Source: Bacteroidia bacterium (GTDB taxonomy: Bacteria > Bacteroidota > Bacteroidia > B-17B0 > Aurantibacillaceae). Taken from it: a stretch of 64,000 nucleotides of DNA. Positions within the stretch are counted from its first letter, which is position 1, and each line of letters begins with the position of its first letter. Positions 27,823 to 36,077 of this stretch are shown piece after piece. The notes beneath the pieces were generated by a model. That model saw only the letters and a list, made by a program, of their open reading frames with translations, did not search any database and was not told where the DNA came from. The translations under genes were made by a program, and so were the position numbers. The stretch lies in contig JAEUTP010000017.1 of NCBI GenBank assembly GCA_016787705.1, positions 505,511 through 569,510 on the forward strand. Direction: 5' to 3'.

Positions 27823-27854
27823 AAAAAGGCGAACAAAATTTTGTTCGCCTTTTT
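27823..27854. terminator. Perfect bidirectional terminator
   Basis: A perfect 32-base palindrome: AAAAAGGCGAACAAAA followed immediately by its reverse complement, with no loop bases. It has A-runs and T-runs on both sides, so it can end both the plus-strand membrane gene and the minus-strand ftsH. Confidence 0.92.
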
Positions 27855-27873
27855 ATTAAATGCTTATGTTTAA

Positions 27874-29970
27874 TTAAACCGTTGGCGGTATCAACGTTTC
27901 TACTTTTGGTGGCACTTCATCATGCTTGTCAAAAGGGCGTTTACCAAAGATCTCTTCTAAGTCTTCTTTAAAGATCACTTCTTTCTCTAATAGTTTTTGC
28001 GCTAATTCAGTAAGCTTTTCTTTATTGCTTAATAGTATTTGCTTTGTTTTTGCATAAGCAATGTCTATCATCTTTTTCACCTCTTCATCAATTGTTTTAG
28101 CTGTATTCTCGCTGTAAGGTTTGCTAAACATATTGTCTTGCCCTGAACTATCGTAATAACTAATGTTACCAACTTTTTCGTTCAAGCCATAATATACAAT
28201 ACTTGCATAGGCTTGTTTGGTTACCTTTTCAAGATCGCTTAATGCCCCGGTACTTATTTTACCAAAGGTAATTTCTTCGGCAACACGTCCGCCTAAAGCA
28301 GCGCAGATCTCATCCATAATTTGCTCGGTAGTGGTGATCTGCCTTTCTTCGGGTAAATACCATGCAGCGCCTAGCGAGCGGCCGCGCGGTACAATGGTTA
28401 CTTTAATTAGCGGACTCGCATGTTCTAACATCCAGCTTACAGTAGCGTGGCCCGCTTCGTGAAAAGCAATAACACGTTTTTCCTGAGGTGTTATAATTTT
28501 ATTTTTCTTTTCCAGGCCGGCAATAATTCTATCCACTGCATCTAAAAAATCCTGTTTTTGTACTGTTTTCTTGTTGGAGCGTGCCGCAATTAAAGCGGCT
28601 TCGTTACAAATGTTTGCAATATCGGCACCGCTAAAGCCCGGTGTTTGTTTTGCAAGGAAATCTATTTGTACACTCTCATCAATTTTAATTTTCTTTAAAT
28701 GCACCTGGAAAATTTCTTTACGCTCATTTAAGTCAGGCATATCAACGTAAATCTGTCTGTCAAAACGACCGGCACGCATTAAGGCTCTGTCTAATATATC
28801 GGCACGGTTAGTAGCAGCTAAAATAATTACGCCGCTGTTGGTACCAAAACCATCCATCTCGGTTAACAATTGATTTAAAGTATTCTCACGCTCATCATTT
28901 CCACCGGCTGCAGCATTCTTACCGCGGGCACGGCCAATAGCATCAATCTCGTCAATAAAGATGATACAAGGCGCTTTTTCTTTTGCTTGTTTAAACAAAT
29001 CGCGCACACGGCTGGCACCAACACCTACAAACATTTCCACAAAATCCGATCCGCTTAATGAGAAGAAAGGAACTTTTGCCTCGCCTGCAACAGCTTTTGC
29101 CAATAAGGTTTTACCGGTACCCGGAGGGCCAACCAATAAAGCACCTTTAGGAATTTTTGCACCCAGGTCGGTATATTTTTTTGGATTCTTTAAAAAGTCA
29201 ACAATCTCCATTACCTCCATTTTTGCACCGTCTAAACCGGCCACATCATTAAAGGTAATGTTAACGTTAGAGTCTTTATCAAACAAAGTAGCTTTTGATT
29301 TGCCAATGTTAAAGATCTGGCCGGGGCCGCCACCGCTACCGCCGCCGCCCATCCGGCGCATCATTACTATCCAAAGTACTACCATAATTAAAATTGGTAA
29401 TAACCATGGTAATTGGTCGGTCATCCAGTTAGTTTCTTCAACTGATTTTGCAAATACCTGTTTCTGTTTAGGAATACCTGCTTCAGTTTGTACTTTTTCT
29501 ATATCTTGAATAAGTACATCAATAGATGGCACTGTTAAAAAATAATGCGGACCTTTATAATTTTTGTCAAACATGGCGCGGCCATCTTTTGAACTTTTGT
29601 AACGGTTAGCATTGGCAATAGTATCCGGGTTAATGGTAATTCTTGCGATGGTTTTGTTTACAATTACAATATCTGTTACATCGCCTTTAACAAGGGCATC
29701 ATAAAATTTACCCTGGTCAATTGGTTGTAATTTTGGTGTAAATCCATTACCGTAAAAAACAATAAATAATAATACGGCAATTACTACACCGTATATCCAA
29801 TAAAAATTATTGCCGCTGTTACCGCCGCTTTTGTTACCTCCAAAATTTGAATTAGGGCGACTGAATTTTTCTTTCATGCGCTCAAATTGCTTCTTTCTCT
29901 CCTCTTCAGACGAATTTGATTTATTGTTCGAGTCGTTCTGTGTAGGCTGTGTATTCTGTTCGTCGCTCAT
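27874..29970 (-). CDS. ftsH: ATP-dependent zinc metalloprotease FtsH
   Basis: 698 residues. A polar N-terminus (residues 1-55, rich in Asn/Ser/Lys) precedes the two membrane segments (about 56-75 and 188-205), then AAA+ ATPase with Walker A GPPGTGKT, Walker [16 protein letters not shown] ([20 protein letters not shown]) and M41 peptidase motif HEAGH. It degrades membrane and unfolded proteins. The C-terminal tail ([19 protein letters not shown]) is as expected for Bacteroidota. Downstream of rsfS by 23 bases, an association common in the phylum. Confidence 0.97.
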   Translation of the reverse strand: MSDEQNTQPTQNDSNNKSNSSEEERKKQFERMKEKFSRPNSNFGGNKSGGNSGNNFYWIYGVVIAVLLFIVFYGNGFTPKLQPIDQGKFYDALVKGDVTDIVIVNKTIARITINPDTIANANRYKSSKDGRAMFDKNYKGPHYFLTVPSIDVLIQDIEKVQTEAGIPKQKQVFAKSVEETNWMTDQLPWLLPILIMVVLWIVMMRRMGGGGSGGGPGQIFNIGKSKATLFDKDSNVNITFNDVAGLDGAKMEVMEIVDFLKNPKKYTDLGAKIPKGALLVGPPGTGKTLLAKAVAGEAKVPFFSLSGSDFVEMFVGVGASRVRDLFKQAKEKAPCIIFIDEIDAIGRARGKNAAAGGNDERENTLNQLLTEMDGFGTNSGVIILAATNRADILDRALMRAGRFDRQIYVDMPDLNERKEIFQVHLKKIKIDESVQIDFLAKQTPGFSGADIANICNEAALIAARSNKKTVQKQDFLDAVDRIIAGLEKKNKIITPQEKRVIAFHEAGHATVSWMLEHASPLIKVTIVPRGRSLGAAWYLPEERQITTTEQIMDEICAALGGRVAEEITFGKISTGALSDLEKVTKQAYASIVYYGLNEKVGNISYYDSSGQDNMFSKPYSENTAKTIDEEVKKMIDIAYAKTKQILLSNKEKLTELAQKLLEKEVIFKEDLEEIFGKRPFDKHDEVPPKVETLIPPTV

Positions 29971-29993
29971 TTTAGTTTTCTATCTGTAATAGT

Positions 29994-30644
29994 TTAATTA
30001 ATGGTTGTAATTTCTGCATCACCCCAAAGACCTTCAATATTATAAAACTCACGGGTTTCGCGTAAAAACACGTGTACCACAATGTTTATATAATCAATTA
30101 AGATCCATTCGCTGTTTTGATGTCCTTCTGAGTGAAATGCTTTTTCGTTGGTTAATTTAATAACGGTGTCTTCAACACTATCCGCAATAGAGTTAACGTG
30201 CGTTTTGCTATCTGCATCACAAATAATAAAATAATCGGTAACGCGATTCTCTAATTTACTGATGTTTAAAATAGTAATATTTTTTGCTTTACGCTCTTCC
30301 ATACCTTCAACAATGGCATCAAGTAAAGTAGTTGTTTCTTTAGGCGTGGAGGTTTTTTTAGGACGTTTTGTGATGCTGCCCGTTTTCTTTTTATTTTCAG
30401 AGTTAGCTATAAGATTAGCAGCTCTAAACGCTCTTTCTTCATCACTTATTACCTTCTTTTTAGCTGTTTTTTTAACAGGTAAGGCTTTTGGTTTGGCGGT
30501 TTTTTTTGAAACAGCGGCAAAGCCTGGTTTAGATTTTTTAGCGACAGCCTTTTTAGCAGGAGCAGCTTTTTTGGTTTCTTTTTTGGTTACGGCAGATTTA
30601 CTTGTTTTTTTAGCTGCAGCTTTTTTAACCGGAATTTTGGCCAT
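29994..30644 (-). CDS. rsfS: Ribosome silencing factor RsfS with 103-residue Lys/Ala-rich N-terminal extension
   Basis: 216 residues from the ATG at 30644; a longer frame is rejected because it would overlap the divergent birA start and contains no conserved sequence. The RsfS/Iojap domain is residues 104-213 (TTLLDAIVEGMEERKAKNI, VTDYFIICDADSKTHVNSIA, WILIDYINIVVHVF, YNIEGLWGD). RsfS binds L14 of the large subunit and blocks subunit joining in starvation. Residues 1-103 are low complexity with repeated KKAAAKK, KKAAPAKKAVAKK and KPKALPVKKTAKKK, like histone H1 tails; normal RsfS is 105-125 residues. ftsH follows. Confidence 0.93.
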   Translation of the reverse strand: MAKIPVKKAAAKKTSKSAVTKKETKKAAPAKKAVAKKSKPGFAAVSKKTAKPKALPVKKTAKKKVISDEERAFRAANLIANSENKKKTGSITKRPKKTSTPKETTTLLDAIVEGMEERKAKNITILNISKLENRVTDYFIICDADSKTHVNSIADSVEDTVIKLTNEKAFHSEGHQNSEWILIDYINIVVHVFLRETREFYNIEGLWGDAEITTIN

Positions 30645-30673
30645 ATTGTCGTTTTTGTGACTTATCTTTAAAT

Positions 30674-30704
30674 TAAATTTACTAGGTTTACAGTAAACAA
30701 CAAA
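30674..30704 (-). promoter_or_regulatory. Probable promoter of rsfS-ftsH
   Basis: Minus strand: TTTG (30704-30701), 19-base spacer, TAAATTTA (30681-30674), one mismatch to TAnnTTTG. The start ATG is 29 bases further on. Lies in the 79-base divergent space with birA. Confidence 0.5.
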
Positions 30705-30723
30705 TTTAATCTTATTTGGTTTA

Positions 30724-31482
30724 ATGGAAACATTATTTATTGGTAGAAATATTATTTTTTTACCACGTGTTAATAGTACCAATTCTTATGCCATAGAGAT
30801 GTTAAAGAACGTTAACCTCTCTGAAGGCACTGTTGTGCGCACAGCCGAGCAAACAAACGGCAAAGGGCAAAGAGGAAGTGTGTGGAAGACCGAAAAGACT
30901 AGTAACTTAACGGCTTCGCTTGTTATTAAACCAACTTTTTTAAACCTTAAAAACCAACATTATTTGTACCAGGTTTCGGCATTGGCCTGTTATGACGTGT
31001 TGGCGGAGTTATTGGATACTAGCCAATTTGACATAAAAATTAAATGGCCAAATGACATATTGGTAAATAAGCAAAAAGTGGCCGGAATATTAATTGAGAA
31101 CCATGTTACAAATTCCAAGTTAAACTGGAGCGTAGTAGGCATAGGGCTAAACGTAAATCAAACTATTTTTGATGAAGGCTTTAATGCCAGCTCTTTAAAG
31201 CTTATTTCGGGTAAAGATATTGATATAGATATGGTTTTAGAATTGCTTTGTAAGCACTTTGAAAAATACTATTTGCAATTAAAGAATAATAAGTTCGATC
31301 TTATAAAAAATGAATATTTAAAACACTTTTTCCGTCTTAATAACTGGATGGATTTTGAAATAGAAGGCATTGTAAAAACCATGTACATTGGAGGAGTTAG
31401 TGATGAAGGAATGCTGTGGTTAAAAGATAAGAACGAAAGATCTTATTACATGGATGTGAAGCAGGTGAAATGGGTTTACTAG
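30724..31482 (+). CDS. birA: Biotin--[acetyl-CoA-carboxylase] ligase
   Basis: 252 residues, catalytic (class I) form without the DNA-binding domain. Motifs: STNSYAIE, the biotinyl-AMP loop NGKGQRGSVWKTEKTSN (GRGRRG equivalent), WPNDILVNKQKVAGILIE and GIGLNVNQ. Attaches biotin to acetyl-CoA carboxylase BCCP in the cytosol. The last base pair of the stop codon begins repeat A copy 2. Divergent from rsfS. Confidence 0.95.
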   Translation: METLFIGRNIIFLPRVNSTNSYAIEMLKNVNLSEGTVVRTAEQTNGKGQRGSVWKTEKTSNLTASLVIKPTFLNLKNQHYLYQVSALACYDVLAELLDTSQFDIKIKWPNDILVNKQKVAGILIENHVTNSKLNWSVVGIGLNVNQTIFDEGFNASSLKLISGKDIDIDMVLELLCKHFEKYYLQLKNNKFDLIKNEYLKHFFRLNNWMDFEIEGIVKTMYIGGVSDEGMLWLKDKNERSYYMDVKQVKWVY

Positions 31483-31566
31483 CATCATCACCCACCTTCT
31501 CCAAAGGAAAAGGCGCTTAACAATGTGAAAGCCTTTCTACTTTGGAGAAGGATTTAGGATGACGCT
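31481..31566. repeat. Repeat family A, copy 2 (inverted repeat)
   Basis: Left arm AGCATCATCACCCACCTTCT.. (31481-31518); reverse complement of the right arm AGCGTCATCCTAAATCCTTC.. (31529-31566). The arms match over about 38 bases, and the core TTCTCCAAAG matches copy 1. It supplies the last two bases of the birA stop and the final codons and stop of the convergent yfcH-like gene. Confidence 0.85.
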
Positions 31567-32462
31567 AAATCTTCTAACGCAGTTTCGGCAGTTTCAAATT
31601 CAAATTTAAAACCGGTTTCTTTTATTTTTTCATTGCTTACCATAACACCTCCTGTAACCATTACAGCAGCCTCACCCATTGCTATCTTTAATAAAAAAGC
31701 AGGTATGTTTGGCATAAAAAATGGTTTGTTAAAGCTTTTTGCCAGTTGCTTTGAGAATTCTTTATTATTGATGAATTCAGAGCTAACACCATTATAAATA
31801 CCTGTTACGTGTTGATGTTGTAAAGCATGTACAAACATATTAGCAATATCGTTAATATGGATCCATGCAAAATTTTGTTGACCGCTGGCAACAGCTGCGC
31901 CAAATCCTAATTTAAATGGTGGAGCCATTTTAGCATAAGCACCGCTATGTTTGCTCAAAACAACACCGGTTCTTATAATTACTGTCCGTATTTTTTTACT
32001 AATAAAGGGGTCATAGCTTTTTTCCCAAAGTATACATGTTTTAGCCAAAAAATCAGAACCCGGTGCATCACTCTCTTTAAATACTTTTTGGCTGACCTCA
32101 GATCCATAATAACCCATGGCACTTCCACCAATAAAGGTTTTAACAGGATAGTTGTTTTTAGAGATATAGTTGAATAATAACTCGCTGCTTTTTATACGCG
32201 AAGCAATAATTTCTTTTTTGTAAGTATCCGTCCATCTTTTATCAGCAATTGATGCGCCTGCTAAATGTATAATTCCATCAACACCTTCAAAGGCTTTTTC
32301 GTCAATATAGTTTTTTGAAAGGTCCCATTTAAATTTTTGTATGTCTTTGTAATTTCCTTTATCTCGACTTAGCAAAACAACATCATGAGAGTTTTGTAAT
32401 AAAATTTCAGAAATTGTTCTTCCAAGTAAACCCGTTCCGCCTGTAATTAATATCTTTGACAT
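31554..32462 (-). CDS. TIGR01777/YfcH-type NAD(P)-dependent epimerase
   Basis: 302 residues, extended SDR fold: nucleotide motif GGTGLLGRTI, LAGASIADKRWT, and C-terminal DUF1731-like region (EAAVMVTGGVMVSNEKIKETGFKFEF) that defines the YfcH/SulA subgroup. Binds NAD(P)H; the physiological substrate is unknown. The catalytic YxxxK is not in the classical form, as usual for this group. The C-terminal ASS and stop codon fall in repeat A. Divergent from the ferredoxin-like gene. Confidence 0.92.
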   Translation of the reverse strand: MSKILITGGTGLLGRTISEILLQNSHDVVLLSRDKGNYKDIQKFKWDLSKNYIDEKAFEGVDGIIHLAGASIADKRWTDTYKKEIIASRIKSSELLFNYISKNNYPVKTFIGGSAMGYYGSEVSQKVFKESDAPGSDFLAKTCILWEKSYDPFISKKIRTVIIRTGVVLSKHSGAYAKMAPPFKLGFGAAVASGQQNFAWIHINDIANMFVHALQHQHVTGIYNGVSSEFINNKEFSKQLAKSFNKPFFMPNIPAFLLKIAMGEAAVMVTGGVMVSNEKIKETGFKFEFETAETALEDLASS

Positions 32463-32501
32463 AATGTTATATCTTTATAACACGTTAAATTAGTAATTTT
32501 T

Positions 32502-32810
32502 ATGGTATTTGATGTTCATATTTTTGTTTGTACAAATCAACGTACAGGATCGGAAAAGTTAAGCTGCGGCGAAGAGCACGGTTTAGAACTGGTTGCAGAA
32601 TTTAAAAAACAGTTAAAAGATCTTAATGTAAATTTAAAAACACGGGCAAATAAAAGCGGTTGCCTTGGTATCTGTGATTTTGGTCCAACCATAGCTATTT
32701 ACCCGGATGGTACGTTTTATGTTGGCGTAAAAAAAGAAGATGTAAAAGAGATCATCGAATCGCATATCATCAATAAACAACCGGTGCAACGTTTATTATT
32801 AAAACAATAA
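32502..32810 (+). CDS. (2Fe-2S) ferredoxin, thioredoxin-like
   Basis: 102 residues with four cysteines C10, C22, C54 and C58 (IFVCTNQR, SCGEEHG, GCLGICDFG), the [2Fe-2S] pattern of thioredoxin-fold ferredoxins such as the NuoE-like Shethna type. Electron carrier in the cytosol; partner not evident. It starts an operon with two small genes (spacings 3 and 1 bases). Confidence 0.92.
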   Translation: MVFDVHIFVCTNQRTGSEKLSCGEEHGLELVAEFKKQLKDLNVNLKTRANKSGCLGICDFGPTIAIYPDGTFYVGVKKEDVKEIIESHIINKQPVQRLLLKQ

Positions 32811-32813
32811 AAT

Positions 32814-33161
32814 ATGGAAGAACTAGATGTAAATAATTACCTGGTGCAGCAAAATTTGTTTGATCTTTTTAAAATACAGTTAAGAAAAGATTTCAGTAGC
32901 TGTAGCTTACCTGTTGATTTTATTAACGATCTGCATGCCGATCTTCCGCATTTAAAAGCAGCTGTAATAAAGGAGTTGGATTATTTATTAAAAAACAGTA
33001 CGCAGTTAACAAATTTGTTATACCGAATTGATATTAATGAAACGCAGATAAAAAATTATACAGATAAAAATAAATCAATGGGCTTTAAGGAAATATTATC
33101 TGAATTAATTATTAAGCGAATTCTTCAAAAAGTTATTTTAAAGAAAAAATTCTCATCATAA
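32814..33161 (+). CDS. Hypothetical protein in ferredoxin operon
   Basis: 115 residues, helical, basic C-terminus (KRILQKVILKKKF). One Cys pair near the N-terminus (SSCSLPVDF has a single Cys). No domain recognised, but conserved small proteins of this type follow the ferredoxin gene in related genomes as far as I recall. Begins 3 bases after the ferredoxin stop and ends 1 base before the GNAT gene. Confidence 0.7.
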   Translation: MEELDVNNYLVQQNLFDLFKIQLRKDFSSCSLPVDFINDLHADLPHLKAAVIKELDYLLKNSTQLTNLLYRIDINETQIKNYTDKNKSMGFKEILSELIIKRILQKVILKKKFSS

Positions 33162-33162
33162 T

Positions 33163-33630
33163 ATGTCGGCAACTATCAGGATAGGAACACAAAACGATAT
33201 TCCCCTTGTGCTTGAATTGGTAAGGGAATTGGCTGTTTTTGAAAAAGCACCAAATGAAGTAGAAGTAACTGTTGCCGAAATGACAAACTGGGGCTTTGGT
33301 AAAGATAAGATCTTTGATTTTTTTGTGTTAGAGAAAGAAAGTGTAATAGTTGGCATTGCTGTTTATTATTACAAATATTCTACATGGAAAGGTAAATGCT
33401 TGTTTTTAGAGGATATTATTGTTACAGAAAATGAGCGGAAGAATGGCTATGGAAAACTATTATTTAATGAAGTTGTAAAAGTTGCCAAAGCTCAAAAGGT
33501 AAGGCGTATGGAGTGGCAGGTGTTAGATTGGAATGCGCCGGCCATTGAATTTTATAAGAAGTATAATTCTAACTTAGATGGCGAATGGATCAATTGTAAG
33601 CTTACATTTGAGCAGTTGCAAACCATGTGA
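33163..33630 (+). CDS. GNAT family N-acetyltransferase
   Basis: 155 residues with the acetyl-CoA loop ENERKNGYGKLLFNE (R/QxxGxG/A), the beta-4 region CLFLEDIIVT and the terminal WNAPAIEFYKKYN. The order resembles the diamine/thialysine acetyltransferase group (SAT-like). Substrate not determined by sequence. Last gene of the ferredoxin operon; a repeat B element follows. Confidence 0.92.
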   Translation: MSATIRIGTQNDIPLVLELVRELAVFEKAPNEVEVTVAEMTNWGFGKDKIFDFFVLEKESVIVGIAVYYYKYSTWKGKCLFLEDIIVTENERKNGYGKLLFNEVVKVAKAQKVRRMEWQVLDWNAPAIEFYKKYNSNLDGEWINCKLTFEQLQTM

Positions 33631-33638
33631 GCTAAATA

Positions 33639-33804
33639 GCCACTAATTGCACAAATTCCCATAAAGAGGGTTAATTATTTGAGTTTGTTTTAGTGAAAAT
33701 TACCATTATTTAAATCATCAATGCCTTAAATAATATATATTACATTAAATAGAACAAAACCAATATTGAAAATATTTATTTGAGATATTAGTGCAATTCG
33801 TGGC
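33639..33804. repeat. Repeat family B, copy 2 (MITE-like, about 166 bases)
   Basis: Ends GCCACTAATTGCACAAAT and ATTAGTGCAATTCGTGGC are near-perfect inverted repeats and match copy 1 (20663-20830). Both copies share TTTGAG-N2-ATTAGTG-N-AATT-N-GTGGCA at the right end. It lies between convergent genes (GNAT and the DUF6973-like gene) and has no ORF. Confidence 0.8.
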
Positions 33805-33824
33805 ATAAAAAGCAGCAATTATTT

Positions 33825-34421
33825 TTATTTAGAGGATACTAAACATTTAGGTACAAACCATTTTTCTTTATATGCCAAAGGGTCAATTACCCTATCATTA
33901 CAATCCACAAAACGTCCTTCTTTATTGCGTTTCAGTATTAGAGCTTTTCCACTTAAAATCTCCTTTATTACAATAGGTCTTAGTTCTTCAAGCGTTTTGG
34001 TTTTATTGGTTTTGCCTATTGTAAAGCCAACTTCATTATTGGCAAGATCCATTACGCTGCTTAAACTATCAGGCACTTCGCCATTTTCTGTTTTATGTTT
34101 TAAGAACTGCCTGTAATTTCCTTTTTCGTGCGCTATTCCTAATTTACGAAGTTTATTAATACTAATCTTTTGTGCAAAGGCTGCCATAAAAAAAACATGC
34201 CTGAAAGCGTCTAGTTTTCCGCCGCTACCATAAGAATCAAAACGTGCTTTTATTTCGGGCCGGTTATATATAAGCTCTGCCTTCCTTTTTATTTTCTTTA
34301 CTTTTAAAGCAGCAATGGGATGCCCTAAAGCCCAAAAGATTTCTGCTTTAGATGCTTTCTGCCCTTTTAATTGCAAAGAAACTGAGATAAAAACTATAAA
34401 TGGAATAAGCCGGTAGATCAT
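33825..34421 (-). CDS. Secreted protein with DUF6973-like metal/hydrolase motif
   Basis: 198 residues with a signal peptide (ending SLQLKGQ). Conserved-looking positions: WALGHPIAALKV, DAFRHVFFMAAFAQ, AHEKGNYRQF, and MDLANNEVGFTIG. The DxFRH...HE...DLxNNxxG layout fits a family I know as DUF6973, in which these residues probably form an active or metal site (inference). Two C-terminal Cys (VDCNDRVID, PKCLVSSK) may form a disulfide. Monocistronic. Function unknown. Confidence 0.75.
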   Translation of the reverse strand: MIYRLIPFIVFISVSLQLKGQKASKAEIFWALGHPIAALKVKKIKRKAELIYNRPEIKARFDSYGSGGKLDAFRHVFFMAAFAQKISINKLRKLGIAHEKGNYRQFLKHKTENGEVPDSLSSVMDLANNEVGFTIGKTNKTKTLEELRPIVIKEILSGKALILKRNKEGRFVDCNDRVIDPLAYKEKWFVPKCLVSSK

Positions 34422-34691
34422 ACTGTAAAATTATTAAATCGTTTAATAATGAAAGCCTGTTTAAAATTTATGTTACAAAACTATTTCTTAATTATTTATG
34501 CAAAACTACGTTCCTGCCAGCTACCATTATTGTAGTACAATTAAATACTTATAGCAAAAAAGTTGACGAAGTTGCGGCTAAAATGAAAAGGAAACAAATG
34601 CTAAGATAAATTTAAACGGTGTTTTAGTGCAATTAACAGTCGAATGTTAGTATAATAGGCGAAAAAAATTATTTGAAGCAAGGCTATCGCT
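34422..34691. other. Intergenic region without recognised gene
   Basis: 270 bases between the divergent DUF6973-like gene and an 88-residue gene. It contains an open frame of about 60 codons with no start codon ending in KMKRKQMLR (stop near 34607), and a tiny ATG frame at 34498. Neither has a promoter or a recognisable product; they may be chance or a decayed gene. Confidence 0.35.
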
Positions 34692-34699
34692 TATATTTG
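34692..34699 (+). promoter_or_regulatory. -7 box abutting a GTG start
   Basis: TATATTTG perfectly matches TAnnTTTG; TTTG at 34672-34675 is 16 bases upstream (a little short). The GTG start is only 4 bases after the box, so the transcript may have little or no 5' leader. Confidence 0.5.
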
Positions 34700-34703
34700 T
34701 TTC

Positions 34704-34970
34704 GTGGACATTAAAAATGATTTCATAACTACCCTGCTTAATAAAAAAACAACAGGCCTTGTTGTTAGCATCAATGATCTGCGTGATAAAGAATTTAGCG
34801 GTATTAAATTAACGACTGAAGAAAGATTTGCTTTATCTAATTTTGATAGGTACAGAATAAATGTGCTTAATTCTCAAACCGACGAAGAAAAATTTCATTA
34901 CCAATACCGTCAATTACAGGTAATAGCTAATCTTAGCGACTGGCGTGAGTTCTTAAAGAAAGATTTTTAA
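34704..34970 (+). CDS. Hypothetical protein (conserved in Bacteroidota)
   Basis: 88 residues from GTG 34704; no other start is available in frame before the conserved part. Sequence KLTTEERFALSNFDRYRINVLN and YRQLQVIANLSDWREFL looks strongly constrained and cytosolic, mostly helical. I recall related Bacteroidota proteins of the same length without assigned function. It precedes fbp by 93 bases with a separate promoter. Confidence 0.75.
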   Translation: MDIKNDFITTLLNKKTTGLVVSINDLRDKEFSGIKLTTEERFALSNFDRYRINVLNSQTDEEKFHYQYRQLQVIANLSDWREFLKKDF

Positions 34971-35033
34971 GTTTTTAACTCTCATTTTCTTGTAAATACC
35001 TGTATTTAGTTACACTTTATTCATTAATTTTTT

Positions 35034-35041
35034 TACTTTTG
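35034..35041 (+). promoter_or_regulatory. -7 box upstream of fbp
   Basis: TACTTTTG matches TAnnTTTG, 22 bases before the fbp ATG. No clear TTTG at -33. Confidence 0.5.
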
Positions 35042-35063
35042 ATTTTTAATTAAACCCATAAGG

Positions 35064-36077
35064 ATGAGAGTAAAAACATTAGGTCAGTTCATTATTGAAA
35101 AGCAAAACGATTTTCCATTTGCTAAAGGCGAATTGTCGCGTTTATTGCGTGATATTGGTATTGCTGCAAAGATCGTTAACCGCGAAGTTACAAAGGCAGG
35201 ATTAGTTGAAATATTAGGAGAGACCGGTGATACAAATATACAAGGCGAGCGTGTTAAAAAGCTGGATGTTTTTGCCAATGAGCAATTTATAGCTGCTTTA
35301 AAAGCAGGTGGTGAGGTTTGCGCTATAGCCAGCGAAGAAAACGATGAAATAATTCCTATTGATACAGAGATCTCTAAAAACGCCAAATACGTTGTGGCAA
35401 TGGATCCGCTGGATGGCTCTTCAAACATTGATGTGAACGTTTCTATTGGTACTATATTTTCTATTTATCGCCGTGTTACCTTAAGCGGTCCCGGTACTAT
35501 TGAAGATTTTATGCAACGCGGTACAGAGCAAGTTGCAGCCGGTTATATTATTTATGGTTCAAGCTGTATGCTGGTATATACTACAGGTAAAGGAGTTTAC
35601 GGTTTTACCTTGGATCCGAGTATTGGTGAATTCTGTTTATCGCACCCTTTATTACAAACACCAAAAGCAGGAAATGTTTATTCCGTTAATGAAGGAAATT
35701 ATTTGCACTTTCCTGAAGGAGTAAAAAAATATATTAAATATTGTCAGGAAGAAGACAAATCAACTAGCCGTCCGTATTCGTCAAGGTACATCGGTTCAGG
35801 CGTTGCCGATATTCACCGTAACTTGATAGTTGGTGGTGTTTATATTTATCCTACTACAACTAAATCTCCAAAAGGAAAACTACGTTTGTTATACGAATGT
35901 AATCCTTTGGCATTTATTATTGAGCAAGCCGGTGGACAAGCTACTACAGGTTACAAGCGCATTATGGAAGTGCCAATTACTGAATTGCACCAACGTACAC
36001 CTTTATTTTTAGGTAGTTCAGAAATGGTTGAAAAAGCCATGGAATTTATGACAAAATATACTGAGGCAACTGTTTAA
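35064..36077 (+). CDS. fbp: Fructose-1,6-bisphosphatase, class I
   Basis: 337 residues. Metal-binding loop [19 protein letters not shown], earlier acidic ligands in [11 protein letters not shown], and substrate region [13 protein letters not shown]. Catalyses the gluconeogenic hydrolysis of fructose-1,6-bisphosphate in the cytosol. The stop TAA overlaps the ATG of the glycosyltransferase downstream (TAATG). The glycolytic counterpart pfkA is 2.4 kb away on the other strand. Confidence 0.96.
   Translation: MRVKTLGQFIIEKQNDFPFAKGELSRLLRDIGIAAKIVNREVTKAGLVEILGETGDTNIQGERVKKLDVFANEQFIAALKAGGEVCAIASEENDEIIPIDTEISKNAKYVVAMDPLDGSSNIDVNVSIGTIFSIYRRVTLSGPGTIEDFMQRGTEQVAAGYIIYGSSCMLVYTTGKGVYGFTLDPSIGEFCLSHPLLQTPKAGNVYSVNEGNYLHFPEGVKKYIKYCQEEDKSTSRPYSSRYIGSGVADIHRNLIVGGVYIYPTTTKSPKGKLRLLYECNPLAFIIEQAGGQATTGYKRIMEVPITELHQRTPLFLGSSEMVEKAMEFMTKYTEATV

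Noticed and set aside
28961..29509. A 182-codon plus-strand frame opposite ftsH.
   Set aside because: It mirrors ftsH coding sequence; its composition (Pro/Ser-rich) and absence of any domain fit an antisense shadow.
30262..30660. A 132-codon plus-strand frame opposite the Lys/Ala tail of rsfS, rich in Leu/Phe and resembling a membrane protein.
   Set aside because: Reverse complement of Lys/Ala codons gives Leu/Phe/Ser/Gly runs; no promoter or homology.
34422..34607. Open frame of about 60 codons ending KMKRKQMLR, and a tiny ATG frame at 34498.
   Set aside because: No start codon for the first, no promoter or homolog for either; could be a decayed gene but cannot be shown.
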